This document shows positions 16,617 through 24,498 of a DNA stretch of 40,247 nucleotides, in pieces. The notes below the pieces were generated by a model. It ran no database searches. It saw only the letters and a program-made list of their open reading frames with translations, and was not told the DNA's origin. The DNA lies in NCBI GenBank assembly GCA_021786375.1, contig JAJYNL010000019.1, forward strand, positions 1-40,247, in the 5' to 3' direction. The stretch comes from Actinomycetes bacterium. GTDB lineage: Bacteria; Actinomycetota; Acidimicrobiia; Acidimicrobiales; Acidimicrobiaceae. Every line of letters starts with the position of its first letter. Position 1 is the first letter of the stretch. The position numbers were made by a program, and so were the translations under genes.

Positions 16617-17633
16617 ATGTCACTAACCGGTGCGCTTGGCAAGGGTTGTCTGCGCCGTAGGTTCATGGCGATAGGGGCCGCCATCACCATGGTGGTCTTT
16701 ACCGTAACGCTGGGGGCGCCGGCGGCGTTGGCGGCCCAACCGCCGGTGCCCCAGCCGCCGGTGGGGTTGGGTAACGCCGCACCGTTTGCGGTCTTGGCGG
16801 GGACGACGGTTACCAATACCGGCCCGTCGGTGATCTCCGGGGACGTGGGTGTCAGTCCCGGTACGGCGGTGACAGGCTTTCCGCCCGGTCAAGTGAACAA
16901 CGGAACCGTGCACGAAGGCGATGCCGTCGCAGCCGGGGCCCAGTCCGATCTGACCACCGCGTTTAATGATGCTGCGGGGCGGACCCCGGCTACGGTGGAA
17001 GCCAACCCCGATCTTGGCGGTACGACCCTTGCCCCGGGCGTGTACAAGGTTGCATCGGCCATGAGTCTGACCGGTACGGTCACCCTGGACGGCCAGAACA
17101 ATCCCAGCGCGGTGTTCGTCTTCCAAGCCGGATCGACTCTGATCACCGCTTCCAACAGCACGGTCAAACTGATCGGCGGAGCCCAGGCGTGCAACGTGTT
17201 CTGGGAGGTTGGTAGCTCGGCGACCCTGGGTACGAACAGTACCTTTGTCGGGACCATCATGGCGTTGACCTCGGCGACGGTGCAGACCGGCACCACCGTG
17301 GCCGGGCGGGTATTGGCGCGCAACGGCCAGGTGAGTTTGGACCAGAACACCATCACCGTCCCGACCTGTACTTCCACCACCACGACCTCCGCCACCACCA
17401 CGACCTCCGCCACCTCTGGTACTTCTGGTACTTCTGGTACCTCGGGTAACTCCGGTACCGGGGTTATCCCCAAGGGTGCGCCCAAGACCGGCGCGGGCGG
17501 AGCCTCGGGCTCGGGTGACAACATTGTGCTGTTGGTCCTGGGCGGAATGGCGTTGGTCGCGGCCGGCGCCGCGAGCGCTCAAGCGTTACGCCGTCGTTGG
17601 TCCTACGGTGGGGCCGGCGGTAGGGGTGCATGA
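16617..17633 (+). CDS. DUF3494 (ice-binding-like) surface protein with a sortase signal
   Basis: ATG 16617 (338 residues) is preferred, with AGGGAG at 16602-16607, nine bases upstream. GTG 16614 and ATG 16608 are also in frame, but ATG 16608 touches that site. A signal peptide ends near residue 39 (TLGAPAALAA). The DUF3494 domain spans ~50-240, with FAVLAGTTVTNTGPSVISGD, DLGGTTLAPGVYKV, AVFVFQAGSTL, CNVFWEVGSSATLGTNSTFV and GRVLARNGQVSLDQNTI. This is the beta-solenoid fold of bacterial ice-binding proteins, also used by adhesins. A Thr/Ser/Gly repeat linker follows, then APKTG, a hydrophobic helix (IVLLVLGGMALVAAGAASA) and a basic tail. That is a sorting signal in which the usual Leu of LPxTG is Ala. 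The downstream sortase gene overlaps by four bases. Ice binding is a family inference only. Confidence 0.85.
   Translation: MSLTGALGKGCLRRRFMAIGAAITMVVFTVTLGAPAALAAQPPVPQPPVGLGNAAPFAVLAGTTVTNTGPSVISGDVGVSPGTAVTGFPPGQVNNGTVHEGDAVAAGAQSDLTTAFNDAAGRTPATVEANPDLGGTTLAPGVYKVASAMSLTGTVTLDGQNNPSAVFVFQAGSTLITASNSTVKLIGGAQACNVFWEVGSSATLGTNSTFVGTIMALTSATVQTGTTVAGRVLARNGQVSLDQNTITVPTCTSTTTTSATTTTSATSGTSGTSGTSGNSGTGVIPKGAPKTGAGGASGSGDNIVLLVLGGMALVAAGAASAQALRRRWSYGGAGGRGA
17374..17460 (+). repeat. Short in-frame tandem repeats in the surface-protein linker
   Basis: Two repeat types adjoin: Thr/Ser codons built on ACCACGACCTCCGCC, then 9-bp TCTGGTACT-like units encoding Gly-Thr-Ser (GTSGTSGTSGNSGTG). Units are multiples of three, so slippage would change linker length without breaking the frame. 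It works as a flexible stalk between the DUF3494 domain and the wall anchor. Confidence 0.7.
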
Positions 17634-18379
17634 CCCGGGCGGCCCCCCCGGCACATATGGCCCCGCCGGCGCATAGGGCCCCGGCGAGGCGTTGGTGGTT
17701 GGTAGCCGCCCTCCTGTTCGTCGTCGGCGTCGCTTGCGTTGCGGGTGGCCTGCGGGGCCACCAAGGCGCCTTGCCTCCACCGGCGCAGCAGATGAACGCG
17801 GCGGCCGCCCATCTCCAAGACAGCCTGCCGGCCCCGATCTCACAAGCGGAGCGGGCGAGGCGGGCCAAACTGGCAGTGGCCAGGTCCGTGCCGGTCTTGT
17901 TGCGAATCCCGGCCATCGGCGTAGCTGTGTCATTGTCCACCCTCGGGCTGAATCCCGACGGCACCGTCCAGGTGCCCACCGACTTCGCTCAGCCCGGGTG
18001 GTTTCGCCTCGGCCCGACTCCTGGCCAGGTCGGCTCCGCCGTCATCCTGGGTCACGTCGACTCCTACCGAGGTCCGGCCGTCTTCTTCCGGCTGCGCGCG
18101 CTGCTCGCCGGTGACACCGTCGAGGTCACATTGGCGGACGGCGTGGTTACCCATTTCCTGGTCACAGCCGTGGTCATGTACCCGAGGGCACAGTTCCCAT
18201 CCCAGCAGGTATACGCACCCCAGGGATACGCAGCTCTGCAACTGGTCACCTGCGGTGGGCAATTTGATCGGGCCACGGGCCACTACCTGTCCAACATCGT
18301 GGTTTACACCACACTGGTGGCAGCCACGCCCGCCGCGGCTTCCACCGCGGCGGCGGCGGAAGCCCCTAGCCGGAACTAG
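17630..18379 (+). CDS. Sortase, class E/F-like
   Basis: This 249-residue protein has an N-terminal membrane anchor (WWLVAALLFVVGVACVAGGL, ~22-41) and an extracellular sortase domain (~85-235). The catalytic His lies in VILGHVDS (~143) and the Cys in LQLVTCGG (~205). The usual catalytic Arg is less clear: the FDRATGHYLSN segment after the Cys has one Arg, but where relatives often read Y-R/x-D-N it has YLSN. RIPAIGVAVSLSTLGLNPDG is a typical actinobacterial sortase N-terminal region. The start ATG 17630 overlaps the stop of the DUF3494 protein gene (ATGA), so enzyme and substrate are co-translated. This is probably a dedicated sortase that cleaves the APKTG signal of its neighbour. Confidence 0.85.
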   Translation: MTRAAPPAHMAPPAHRAPARRWWLVAALLFVVGVACVAGGLRGHQGALPPPAQQMNAAAAHLQDSLPAPISQAERARRAKLAVARSVPVLLRIPAIGVAVSLSTLGLNPDGTVQVPTDFAQPGWFRLGPTPGQVGSAVILGHVDSYRGPAVFFRLRALLAGDTVEVTLADGVVTHFLVTAVVMYPRAQFPSQQVYAPQGYAALQLVTCGGQFDRATGHYLSNIVVYTTLVAATPAAASTAAAAEAPSRN

Positions 18380-18403
18380 CGAGTGCGGTTTGCCAGGGTC
18401 CGC

Positions 18404-18443
18404 GCCCCCGCGCCGTCCTGGCCTGCCCGCTCTCCGCGGGGGC
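18404..18443 (+). terminator. GC-rich hairpin, possible terminator after the sortase gene
   Basis: GCCCCCGCG (18404-18412) pairs perfectly with CGCGGGGGC (18435-18443) across a 22-base loop, 25 bases after the sortase stop. There is no T-tract, so termination would be of the T-less actinobacterial kind, if it terminates at all. Confidence 0.4.
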
Positions 18444-18476
18444 TGGGTGACCGTGGTTTTCGGCCCAAGCCTTGAG

Positions 18477-18512
18477 GGAGCCTGAGCCTCGGGTGCGTGA
18501 GCCTCAGGCTCC
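18477..18512. repeat. Inverted repeat, 13 of 14 bases paired
   Basis: GGAGCCTGAGCCTC (18477-18490) faces GAGCCTCAGGCTCC (18499-18512) over an eight-base loop, with one mismatch. It is a strong hairpin on either strand and lies 34 bases after the previous one, so the two may act together as a transcription end. Confidence 0.5.
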
Positions 18513-18994
18513 GGGCGCGACGCTCCGGCCTTCGAAATCGCTTCAACCATCGTAGGTGGATGTTTGACGCGCTCCTGGAGCACCATCGCCGTTGCCCCGA
18601 CTTTCTTGAAGAAGGGAAAGCGCCCGTCGAGAGTCCAAGGCGGGTTCTCTCCTTTCAAGGCCATCTTGGTTGGGCAGGTTGGCACAAACGTCACCCAGCC
18701 GAAAGTTCCCGCGCGCCAGCTCACTGAGGGTCCGTGGCCGAACGCTGGCCCGAAGCTCAACGACTCGGGCGAATAGGGCCCAGGGCCCGCGACCACGCTG
18801 GCCAATGGCGCGCCTTTGGGAGGCCGCTAATACCGCTGCGCTGGAGCTAACGCCACCACTCGGCCCGACATCCGGGAGTTCGGCCCAACTGCGTTGATCA
18901 ACCAAGGCGCTGGTGTGGCTTTGTCCCGCTTTGGCGCACACCGCTTTTCCGGGTCATGCCTACGTAATTAATCCGTGATCGTCTGGCGGATTGG

Positions 18995-19022
18995 TATACG
19001 CATGTACGGATATGTGTATAAT
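18995..19022 (+). promoter_or_regulatory. Leaderless promoter with overlapping operator
   Basis: A perfect -10 box TATAAT (19017-19022) ends six bases before the GTG start at 19029, so the transcript should begin at or next to the start codon. The inverted repeat TATACGCAT (18995-19003)/ATGTGTATA (19012-19020), with eight of nine bases matching and an eight-base spacer, covers the -10 region. Binding there would repress. The likely binder is the GntR/UTRA protein encoded third in the operon; regulators of that subfamily often use TATA-containing palindromes. Confidence 0.6.
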
Positions 19023-19028
19023 CGAACT

Positions 19029-19868
19029 GTGACACCTTTCGACTTCGTGATCTCCCTTGCACTCGTCTCAGTTGCCGCCGGCGTACTCGGCTCCCTGATT
19101 GGCCTCGGTGGGGGCGTTGTTATCGTTCCGGTGCTGACTCTGCTCTACGGCGTGGACATTCGTCTGGCCATCGGGGCGAGCATCGTATCGGTCATCGCCA
19201 CCTCGAGTGGCGCTGCCGCTGCGTATGTGCGCGAGCGCATGACCAACCTGCGGGTGGGCATGTTTTTGGAGATCGCCACGACCACCGGTGCTGTGAGCGG
19301 CGCCTATCTCACGACGCTTCTGCCCACACGCTTTCTCTTCGCCTTTTTCGGCCTCGTGCTCGCCTACTCCTCCTTCACGACCTTCAAGAGGCGGCATGCG
19401 GCGCAGCCGCTGGCAGTCTCGTCTGACAGGATCGCCAATTACTTCGACCTGCACGGCAGCTACTATGACCAAGCGGAGGAACGGGAGATCGCATACAAGG
19501 TCACCGGCACCAAACTCGGCCTCTTCCTCATGTACGTGGCCGGGCTGGTTAGCGCGCTGCTTGGCATCGGATCCGGCGCACTCAAGGTGCCCGCGATGGA
19601 CGGGGCCATGCACCTGCCGATGAAGGTCTCCTCGGCCACCAGCAACTTCATGATCGGTGTGACCGCCGCGGCGAGTGCTGCCGTCTACTTCGCAAGGGGT
19701 CAGATCGATCCGATCATTGCCGCGCCCGTGGCCATCGGAGTGCTCGCAGGGGCCACGGTTGGTGCCCGGGTACTGGGCCGAGTGACGAGCAAGACCGTCC
19801 GGCTTGTTTTCGTGGTCGTCTTAGTCATCATCTCGCTCGAAATGCTCCAGAAAGGACTTCTTCCGTGA
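19029..19868 (+). CDS. TSUP (TauE/SafE) family permease
   Basis: This 279-residue membrane protein of the 4-toluene sulfonate uptake permease family would export or import small (organo)sulfur anions or organic anions. The first helix and family motif are VAAGVLGSLIGLGGGVVIVP; the second half repeats the motif as VSALLGIGSGALKVPAMDGA. This is the usual duplicated arrangement, with about seven to eight membrane segments. GTG 19029 is chosen because a TATAAT box ends six bases upstream, which fits a leaderless message; the frame is open upstream, but that part overlaps the promoter. Its stop overlaps the next start (GTGA). Pairing with a DUF1634 protein is a known arrangement for this family. 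The substrate is unknown. Confidence 0.85.
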   Translation: MTPFDFVISLALVSVAAGVLGSLIGLGGGVVIVPVLTLLYGVDIRLAIGASIVSVIATSSGAAAAYVRERMTNLRVGMFLEIATTTGAVSGAYLTTLLPTRFLFAFFGLVLAYSSFTTFKRRHAAQPLAVSSDRIANYFDLHGSYYDQAEEREIAYKVTGTKLGLFLMYVAGLVSALLGIGSGALKVPAMDGAMHLPMKVSSATSNFMIGVTAAASAAVYFARGQIDPIIAAPVAIGVLAGATVGARVLGRVTSKTVRLVFVVVLVIISLEMLQKGLLP

Positions 19869-20377
19869 CGTCAACCCCTGGTCAAGAATCTCCCGTGCCC
19901 GTCGGCTTAAGCGCGGCCGAGGGGGGCAATGGCGCCGGCTCGGGGTACGGAAGACGCAAGCTGTCCGCGGCCGAATCGGCGCTGATGGACGAAAAGGTGC
20001 GTAAGGTCGAGCTACTGATCAGCCTGGTCTTACGGATCGGCGTGGTGGTGAGCGGGCTTATCATCCTGGTGGGACTCGGACTCATGTTCGCCCATCACGC
20101 CGCCTACATGGCGCTCCACAGCGGTGTCTCCTACAAGGTGCTCACTTCCGGGGCTACGCGGTTCCCCCACTCACTCGCGGCACTGGGGAACTCGCTCGCC
20201 CGAGCGGACGGCCGTGGCGTCATTGTGCTGGGGGTCATGGTGCTTATTCTCACGCCGGTCCTCAGAGTAGCCGTTGGTGTCCTATCATTCCTGTATGAGC
20301 GGGACATTCCCATGGCGGGCGTAACCTTTTTCGTATTCTTCGTCCTAATCGCCTCGTTCTTCTTGGCCGGAGTGTGA
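19865..20377 (+). CDS. DUF1634 membrane protein
   Basis: This 170-residue protein has a hydrophilic N-terminus (~1-50) and three membrane helices: ~57-78 (RIGVVVSGLIILVGLGLMFA), ~117-138 (VIVLGVMVLILTPVLRVAVG) and ~147-168 (VTFFVFFVLIASFFLAGV). The helix content and the LYERDIPMAG loop are characteristic of DUF1634. GTG 19865 overlaps the stop of the TSUP gene by four bases. DUF1634 genes repeatedly neighbour TSUP permeases, so the protein is probably an accessory subunit or partner of that transporter. Its biochemical role has not been established as far as I know. Confidence 0.8.
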   Translation: MTSTPGQESPVPVGLSAAEGGNGAGSGYGRRKLSAAESALMDEKVRKVELLISLVLRIGVVVSGLIILVGLGLMFAHHAAYMALHSGVSYKVLTSGATRFPHSLAALGNSLARADGRGVIVLGVMVLILTPVLRVAVGVLSFLYERDIPMAGVTFFVFFVLIASFFLAGV

Positions 20378-20381
20378 AGTC

Positions 20382-21137
20382 ATGACTGTGAAGATCGACC
20401 GGCTGAGCCCTGTACCCCTGTGGGCCCAGATCGTTGACGATCTTCGCAGACGCCTGCTGAGCGGGGAATTCGAGAACGGATTCCCAACTGACGAGCAGCT
20501 CACCAAGGAATACGACGTCGGCCGGCAAACGGCCAGGGAGGCTGTTAGGCGCCTCAGTGCCGAGGGCGTCGTGGTTCGCCAGCGGGGCCGGAGAACTTCC
20601 GTTTCCGCCCCCATACTCGAGCAGCCGATCCACTCCTTCTACAGCCTTGCCTCGACGATGCGCGCGCTGGGGATGGAGGAACGGAACGAGGTGCTGGCGG
20701 CGGAGCGGCAGCCCGCCGACATGGAGGTTGCCGAGCAACTCGAGGTGAAGGAAGGCGACGAGGTCGTATACGTCGAGCGACTGCGTTTCGCGGGTGATGA
20801 ACCCATCGCTTGGGATCGATCCTGGTTGCCTGCCGAGAGGGCGGCTGAGCTCCTCGAGGCGGACTTGCGTTCCCAGGGACTCTACGCACTTTTGAGTGTG
20901 CATTGCGGTGTGCGCATCAGCGGTGGGCGCGAGCGCATCGTTCCGGTGGTTCCCGATGCCACCGAGCGCAAGTTACTGCGGCTACCGCCCGGTATAGCGC
21001 TCTTCTCGGTTGAGAGGCTCGTCATGGGAGGAGAGGATCCGATCGAGTGGCGTAAGAGCCTCATCCGGGGCGACCGTTACGCGCTGGTTGCGCACTGGGC
21101 CTCGGGCGTTCAGGCGGGGGCCGAGGAGCTGGGATAA
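20382..21137 (+). CDS. GntR-family regulator (HutC/UTRA type)
   Basis: This 251-residue protein has an N-terminal winged helix (residues 1-72: PLWAQIVDDLRRRLLSGEFE, TDEQLTKEYDVGRQTAREAV and the wing GVVVRQRGRRTSV) and a C-terminal UTRA ligand-binding domain (~85-240: GDEVVYVERLRFAGDEPIAW, then GIALFSVERLVMGGEDPIEW). ATG 20382 follows the DUF1634 stop by four bases, so it is the third gene of the TSUP operon. HutC-type regulators sense a small metabolite and release the operator. It probably represses its own operon through the inverted repeat at 18995-19020. The ligand may be the transported compound, but nothing in the sequence names it. Confidence 0.85.
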   Translation: MTVKIDRLSPVPLWAQIVDDLRRRLLSGEFENGFPTDEQLTKEYDVGRQTAREAVRRLSAEGVVVRQRGRRTSVSAPILEQPIHSFYSLASTMRALGMEERNEVLAAERQPADMEVAEQLEVKEGDEVVYVERLRFAGDEPIAWDRSWLPAERAAELLEADLRSQGLYALLSVHCGVRISGGRERIVPVVPDATERKLLRLPPGIALFSVERLVMGGEDPIEWRKSLIRGDRYALVAHWASGVQAGAEELG

Positions 21138-21246
21138 TCTGAGAACTTCCTACCCTTCCCGGTACCCGCTCACTACGCGGCTTGCCTCCTACCAGTCGCA
21201 TCGCACGAAGGGGAGGCGCTCAACAATTACCACGCCCCTAGCCTGT

Positions 21247-22131
21247 TCAGGCCGACTCCTGGTGGCGGGATGCTCTGGTGACGACGATTCTCGATGCGGT
21301 GATCAGGGCAAGCACCAGCACGATCAGCAGGAACGCGGCATCGAAGGAGAGCTGAATTGCACGCGCCGACGGCTCGTTGTAGAAGGTCCACACCGCATAG
21401 GTGAGATATCCAAGGGGGGAGTGGGTGAGCCCGAGGTGGGGCAGGTTCTGCGAGTAGCCGGCCGTGTAAAGCAGGGGTGCCGTCTCCCCGACCGAGATGG
21501 CCAAGGCGACGATGAGTCCGGTAACGATACCAGGAAGTGCAGAGCGTAGCGATATCGTCCTCAGTATCTGTCCCGGGTTGAGGCCGAGTGCTTCGGCCCC
21601 TTCGACGTAGGAGGTCGGGACCTGCCTGAGGGATACCTCGGTGGTCTTGGCGATGTAAGGCACCACCATCACTGAAAGTGTGATCAGGCCCGCACCGAGC
21701 GAGAAGCCCCAGTGGAAGGCGACCACCATGCTCACATACCCGACGTACCCGACGACGATGGAAGGAATACCGGCAAGCACCTCTGACGCACCGCGCAGGA
21801 CCGAGGCGGTTCGGCCGCGGGCGAACTGGGAGAGGTAGATTCCGGACATCACTCCGATGAAGCCGGCTACAACCGCGACTCCGAAGGTGATGAGGAGCGT
21901 GCCGACTATCTCGTTCTCCAGGCCGCCACCGAGGCCCACCCCGGGAGTGGTGATGACGCTCCAGGACATATGAGGCAGTGCCTTGGACGCCACCTGCGCG
22001 ACGATCCAAACCGATGGGACTATCACCAGCGCCAGAGCGATGACGCCAAGGGATATCGCCGCTCCACTGGCTGCTTTGCGCCGCCGGGTGCGCGCCCCGA
22101 TTCGGGTTAGCGCCTCGTGGTTCCTCGCCAT
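21247..22131 (-). CDS. pstA: Phosphate ABC transporter permease PstA
   Basis: This 294-residue protein has six predicted membrane helices and the ABC permease coupling loop (YVEGAEALGLNPGQILRTIS, ~185-205). Other family signatures are GGLENEIVGTLLITFGVAVV, GIPSIVVGYVGY and VGETAPLLYTAG. It forms the channel with PstC. Its ATG start overlaps the pstC stop by one base (TGATG). It is the last gene of the pst operon here, since pstB comes first. No phoU follows. No clear terminator is visible in the 110 bases to the convergent GntR gene. Confidence 0.92.
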   Translation of the reverse strand: MARNHEALTRIGARTRRRKAASGAAISLGVIALALVIVPSVWIVAQVASKALPHMSWSVITTPGVGLGGGLENEIVGTLLITFGVAVVAGFIGVMSGIYLSQFARGRTASVLRGASEVLAGIPSIVVGYVGYVSMVVAFHWGFSLGAGLITLSVMVVPYIAKTTEVSLRQVPTSYVEGAEALGLNPGQILRTISLRSALPGIVTGLIVALAISVGETAPLLYTAGYSQNLPHLGLTHSPLGYLTYAVWTFYNEPSARAIQLSFDAAFLLIVLVLALITASRIVVTRASRHQESA

Positions 22132-23207
22132 CAGACGCCCCTTCCCACTGGAAGTGCAGTGGTCGAGACCTTTCGGACCAGCAGACGCGCGCCCACGTTG
22201 GCCAGCAGCGTCACCAACATGAGCACCAGTGCCGCTTCCGCGAGGGTCCTGACCGCCAGGCCGGTTCCGTCGATAAGAGCGGAGTCAAGAGTGGTGACGA
22301 TTGTGGCGGCGATGGTGTTGAACGTGGAATAGATGTTGGTGGGCAGGGTGCCCAGAACGCTACCGGAGACCATGGCGACCGCCATGGTCTCGCCGAGTGC
22401 GCGGGCCAGTCCAAGTACGGTGGCGCCGATGATGCCCGCGGAGACCCAGGGTAATGTCACCTTGGTGGTCACCTCCATCCTGGTCATCCCCAGGGCTTCA
22501 GCACCCTCTTCGGTAAGCTTGGGCACCTGGGCAAAGAGGTCGCGGCTGGTGGAGGCGATGATGGGGATGATCATTGCGGCGAGGATTATGCCCGAGGTCA
22601 GCAGGCCTTCGCCGGCTCCGGTCGAGCCGCGAAACCAGCGCAGAATGATCACGTCGGGCATGTGCTTGGCGACGATGGGGTAAATGTCCCGACTGAGCAG
22701 GGGACCGATGGTGAGGGTGCCCCAAAGTCCGAAGACGACGCTCGGAATGCCGGCGAGGAGTTCCAGGAAGATGCCTAGCGTGTTGCGCACGCGCGGCCCA
22801 AGCAGCTTGGAGACCACCAGCGCCGCGCCGAGCGAAGCGGGTAGGGCGATCACCAGCGCTATCAAGGAGGAAAGGACGGTCCCGACGATGATGGCCCAGG
22901 CTCCGTAGTCGGCCTGGGCGGGGTGGAGCACGCCGTTGGTGGTTACAGGCTGGAGGTAGAAGTTTCCCGGATGCCATACGTTGTGGACGAAGAACCCGAT
23001 CCCGTTGTACTTGACTGCCGGTAGCGCCTGATGAACGAGTATCCCGAGGATTGCGAGAAGCGCCAGGAGGGGCGCCACGGACGAGACCGCGCTGGCGATC
23101 TTCACCGGGCCCAACGGAGACTTGGTTGTCGGGCGGAAGATACGCGGGGCCTGGGGCTCCTCGGTTTTTCGTGCCAGATCGCTCGCCAAAGCTGCTGCCT
23201 CTCTCAC
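22131..23207 (-). CDS. pstC: Phosphate ABC transporter permease PstC
   Basis: This 358-residue permease has a cytoplasmic N-terminus of about 30 residues and six core helices. PstC signatures are GIPSVVFGLWGTLTIGPLL (~157), the coupling loop VPKLTEEGAEALGMTRMEV (~235) and LARALGETMAVAMVSGSVLG (~272). It pairs with PstA. GTG 23207 lies only five bases after a strong hairpin (23213-23246), with no separate good ribosome-binding site visible. Initiation may therefore depend on that structure or on coupling, and expression is probably lower than that of pstS. It overlaps pstA by one base. Confidence 0.92.
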   Translation of the reverse strand: MREAAALASDLARKTEEPQAPRIFRPTTKSPLGPVKIASAVSSVAPLLALLAILGILVHQALPAVKYNGIGFFVHNVWHPGNFYLQPVTTNGVLHPAQADYGAWAIIVGTVLSSLIALVIALPASLGAALVVSKLLGPRVRNTLGIFLELLAGIPSVVFGLWGTLTIGPLLSRDIYPIVAKHMPDVIILRWFRGSTGAGEGLLTSGIILAAMIIPIIASTSRDLFAQVPKLTEEGAEALGMTRMEVTTKVTLPWVSAGIIGATVLGLARALGETMAVAMVSGSVLGTLPTNIYSTFNTIAATIVTTLDSALIDGTGLAVRTLAEAALVLMLVTLLANVGARLLVRKVSTTALPVGRGV

Positions 23208-23212
23208 TAGTG

Positions 23213-23246
23213 TGAAGGGCCGCCGCCCGGAGGCGGAGGCCCTTCA
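23213..23246 (-). promoter_or_regulatory. Intercistronic hairpin between pstS and pstC
   Basis: TGAAGGGCC (23213-23221) pairs with GGCCCTTCA (23238-23246), with a further CCGCC/GGCGG inner stem and a four-base loop. No T-tract follows. Such stem-loops downstream of binding-protein genes usually stabilise the upstream message or partly stop transcription, giving more PstS than permease. It also abuts the pstC start. Confidence 0.65.
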
Positions 23247-23267
23247 GGTGCCAATGTGCTTGGTTGA

Positions 23268-24443
23268 TCAGCCGCCGATCTTGGCGATCTGTGCCAGCGA
23301 GAGCGAGGCAACAGAGGTGGGGAGCGGCTGGAAGTTAACCTGGCTCACATACGAAGTGGCGTTCCCGTGTGAAGGATCGATCGCCCAAGTCAGGAAGGCC
23401 TTGATGGCCTGGGCTTTGTTCGGATCCGACTGCTGGGTGTTAACGATCGCGTACTCGAAGTTGATGATCGGGTACGAGGTTGCGCCGGGGCCGTAGATGA
23501 GCGAGATCGCCTCGTTGGCCGGTACCTGGCCGATGAAGTTTTTGGCCTCGGCCTGGATTCCCGAAGCCGTCGGCACGACGAACTTGCCGGCTTGGTTGGA
23601 GATCGCCACCAGCGTCAGGCCGGCCTTGGCCGCTTGGGAGGCATAGCTGACGCCCACGTAGGCGATGCAGCCGGCGGTCTGGGCGCAACCGGTGACCATG
23701 CCGCCGTTGCCCTGCTCGGCTAGAGCGGTGGAGACGGCGGGGAAGGCGACGGTGGTGCCGAACTGCGGTCCGTTCGCGCTGCCCCAGCCGGTCGGGTCGG
23801 CCTTGGAGAGATACTGGGTGAACAGGAAGGTGTCACCTGAGCTGTCAGAACGGTGCAGCGGGGCGATGGCCAGGTGCGGAAGGTTCACGCCCGAGTTCAG
23901 CGCCTTGATGGCCGGATCATCCCAGTACTTGATCTTGCCCTGGTAGATATCCGAGATGACCTTGCCCGTCAGGTTGAGCTGCTGGTTTATACCGGGAATG
24001 TGGACGACGATCTCCTGGGCGGAGATGGCGAGCGGGATGTTGATAACGGTCGGGGTCTTGCTCGTCTGGGTGGGCGAGAGATAGGCGTCAGAGGCGCCGA
24101 TATCGACCGTGCCGCTCGCGGCGTCGGCGATGCCGGTGCCGGAGCCCGTCCCAGCGGTAGTGATGGAGATGTTCGAGTACTGGGTGTGATAGTCGGGAGC
24201 CCAGAGGTTGAACAGGGGGTAAAGTAGGGTCGACCCAGTTTCCTGAAGGGCTACGTTTGCGGTCGGAGGCGTTTCGGTTGCCGCGTAGTTAGGGGCTGCG
24301 TTTGCTTGGGTGGTCGCTGAGGCAGCAGTGGTTGCGGTCGTCGCGTTGGTGGTATTTGCAGACGAAGAGCTCCCGCATGCCGAAGCGGCCAACCCGGCTA
24401 CTCCAATGAGGCCGGCTACAAATAGTGGTCTTTTCGGCGCCAT
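23268..24443 (-). CDS. pstS: Phosphate-binding lipoprotein PstS
   Basis: This 391-residue protein has a lipoprotein signal (VAGLIGVAGLAASAC, lipobox Cys at residue 23) and then a Ser/Asn/Thr/Ala-rich linker of about 45 residues. The binding fold follows, with the phosphate-loop motifs QETGSTLLYPLFNLW (~67), TTAGTGSGTGIADAASGTVD (~95) and IGASDAYLSP, and later HRSDSSGDTFLFTQYLS (~195). It captures phosphate outside the membrane for PstCAB. ATG 24443 gives a complete signal peptide. It sits between pstB and pstC on the minus strand. The order pstB-pstS-pstC-pstA differs from the common pstSCAB. Confidence 0.94.
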   Translation of the reverse strand: MAPKRPLFVAGLIGVAGLAASACGSSSSANTTNATTATTAASATTQANAAPNYAATETPPTANVALQETGSTLLYPLFNLWAPDYHTQYSNISITTAGTGSGTGIADAASGTVDIGASDAYLSPTQTSKTPTVINIPLAISAQEIVVHIPGINQQLNLTGKVISDIYQGKIKYWDDPAIKALNSGVNLPHLAIAPLHRSDSSGDTFLFTQYLSKADPTGWGSANGPQFGTTVAFPAVSTALAEQGNGGMVTGCAQTAGCIAYVGVSYASQAAKAGLTLVAISNQAGKFVVPTASGIQAEAKNFIGQVPANEAISLIYGPGATSYPIINFEYAIVNTQQSDPNKAQAIKAFLTWAIDPSHGNATSYVSQVNFQPLPTSVASLSLAQIAKIGG

Positions 24444-24498
24444 GCCGTTTTTTCCTTTCCTAGGGGTTGAGATTCCATCGTGACGTCCCCCACTTGGG

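Larger units (their letters stand above)
18380..19028. other. Intergenic stretch with hairpins, no supported gene
   Basis: Open frames here (for example 18543-18941 minus) are Arg/Ser/Ala-rich and match no family. The stretch holds two inverted repeats after the sortase gene (18404-18443 and 18477-18512) and, at its right end, the promoter of the TSUP gene. The middle, about 18520-18960, shows nothing recognisable. Confidence 0.5.

Noticed and set aside
17374-17460. CRISPR-like or minisatellite array
   Set aside because: The repeats are short, in frame and without spacers; they encode a surface-protein linker. No CRISPR array was seen anywhere in the window.
16623-17582. 319-codon open frame on the minus strand, Gly/Arg-rich
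   Set aside because: It is antisense to the DUF3494 protein gene; its low-complexity composition mirrors the Thr/Ser/Gly codons of the real gene.
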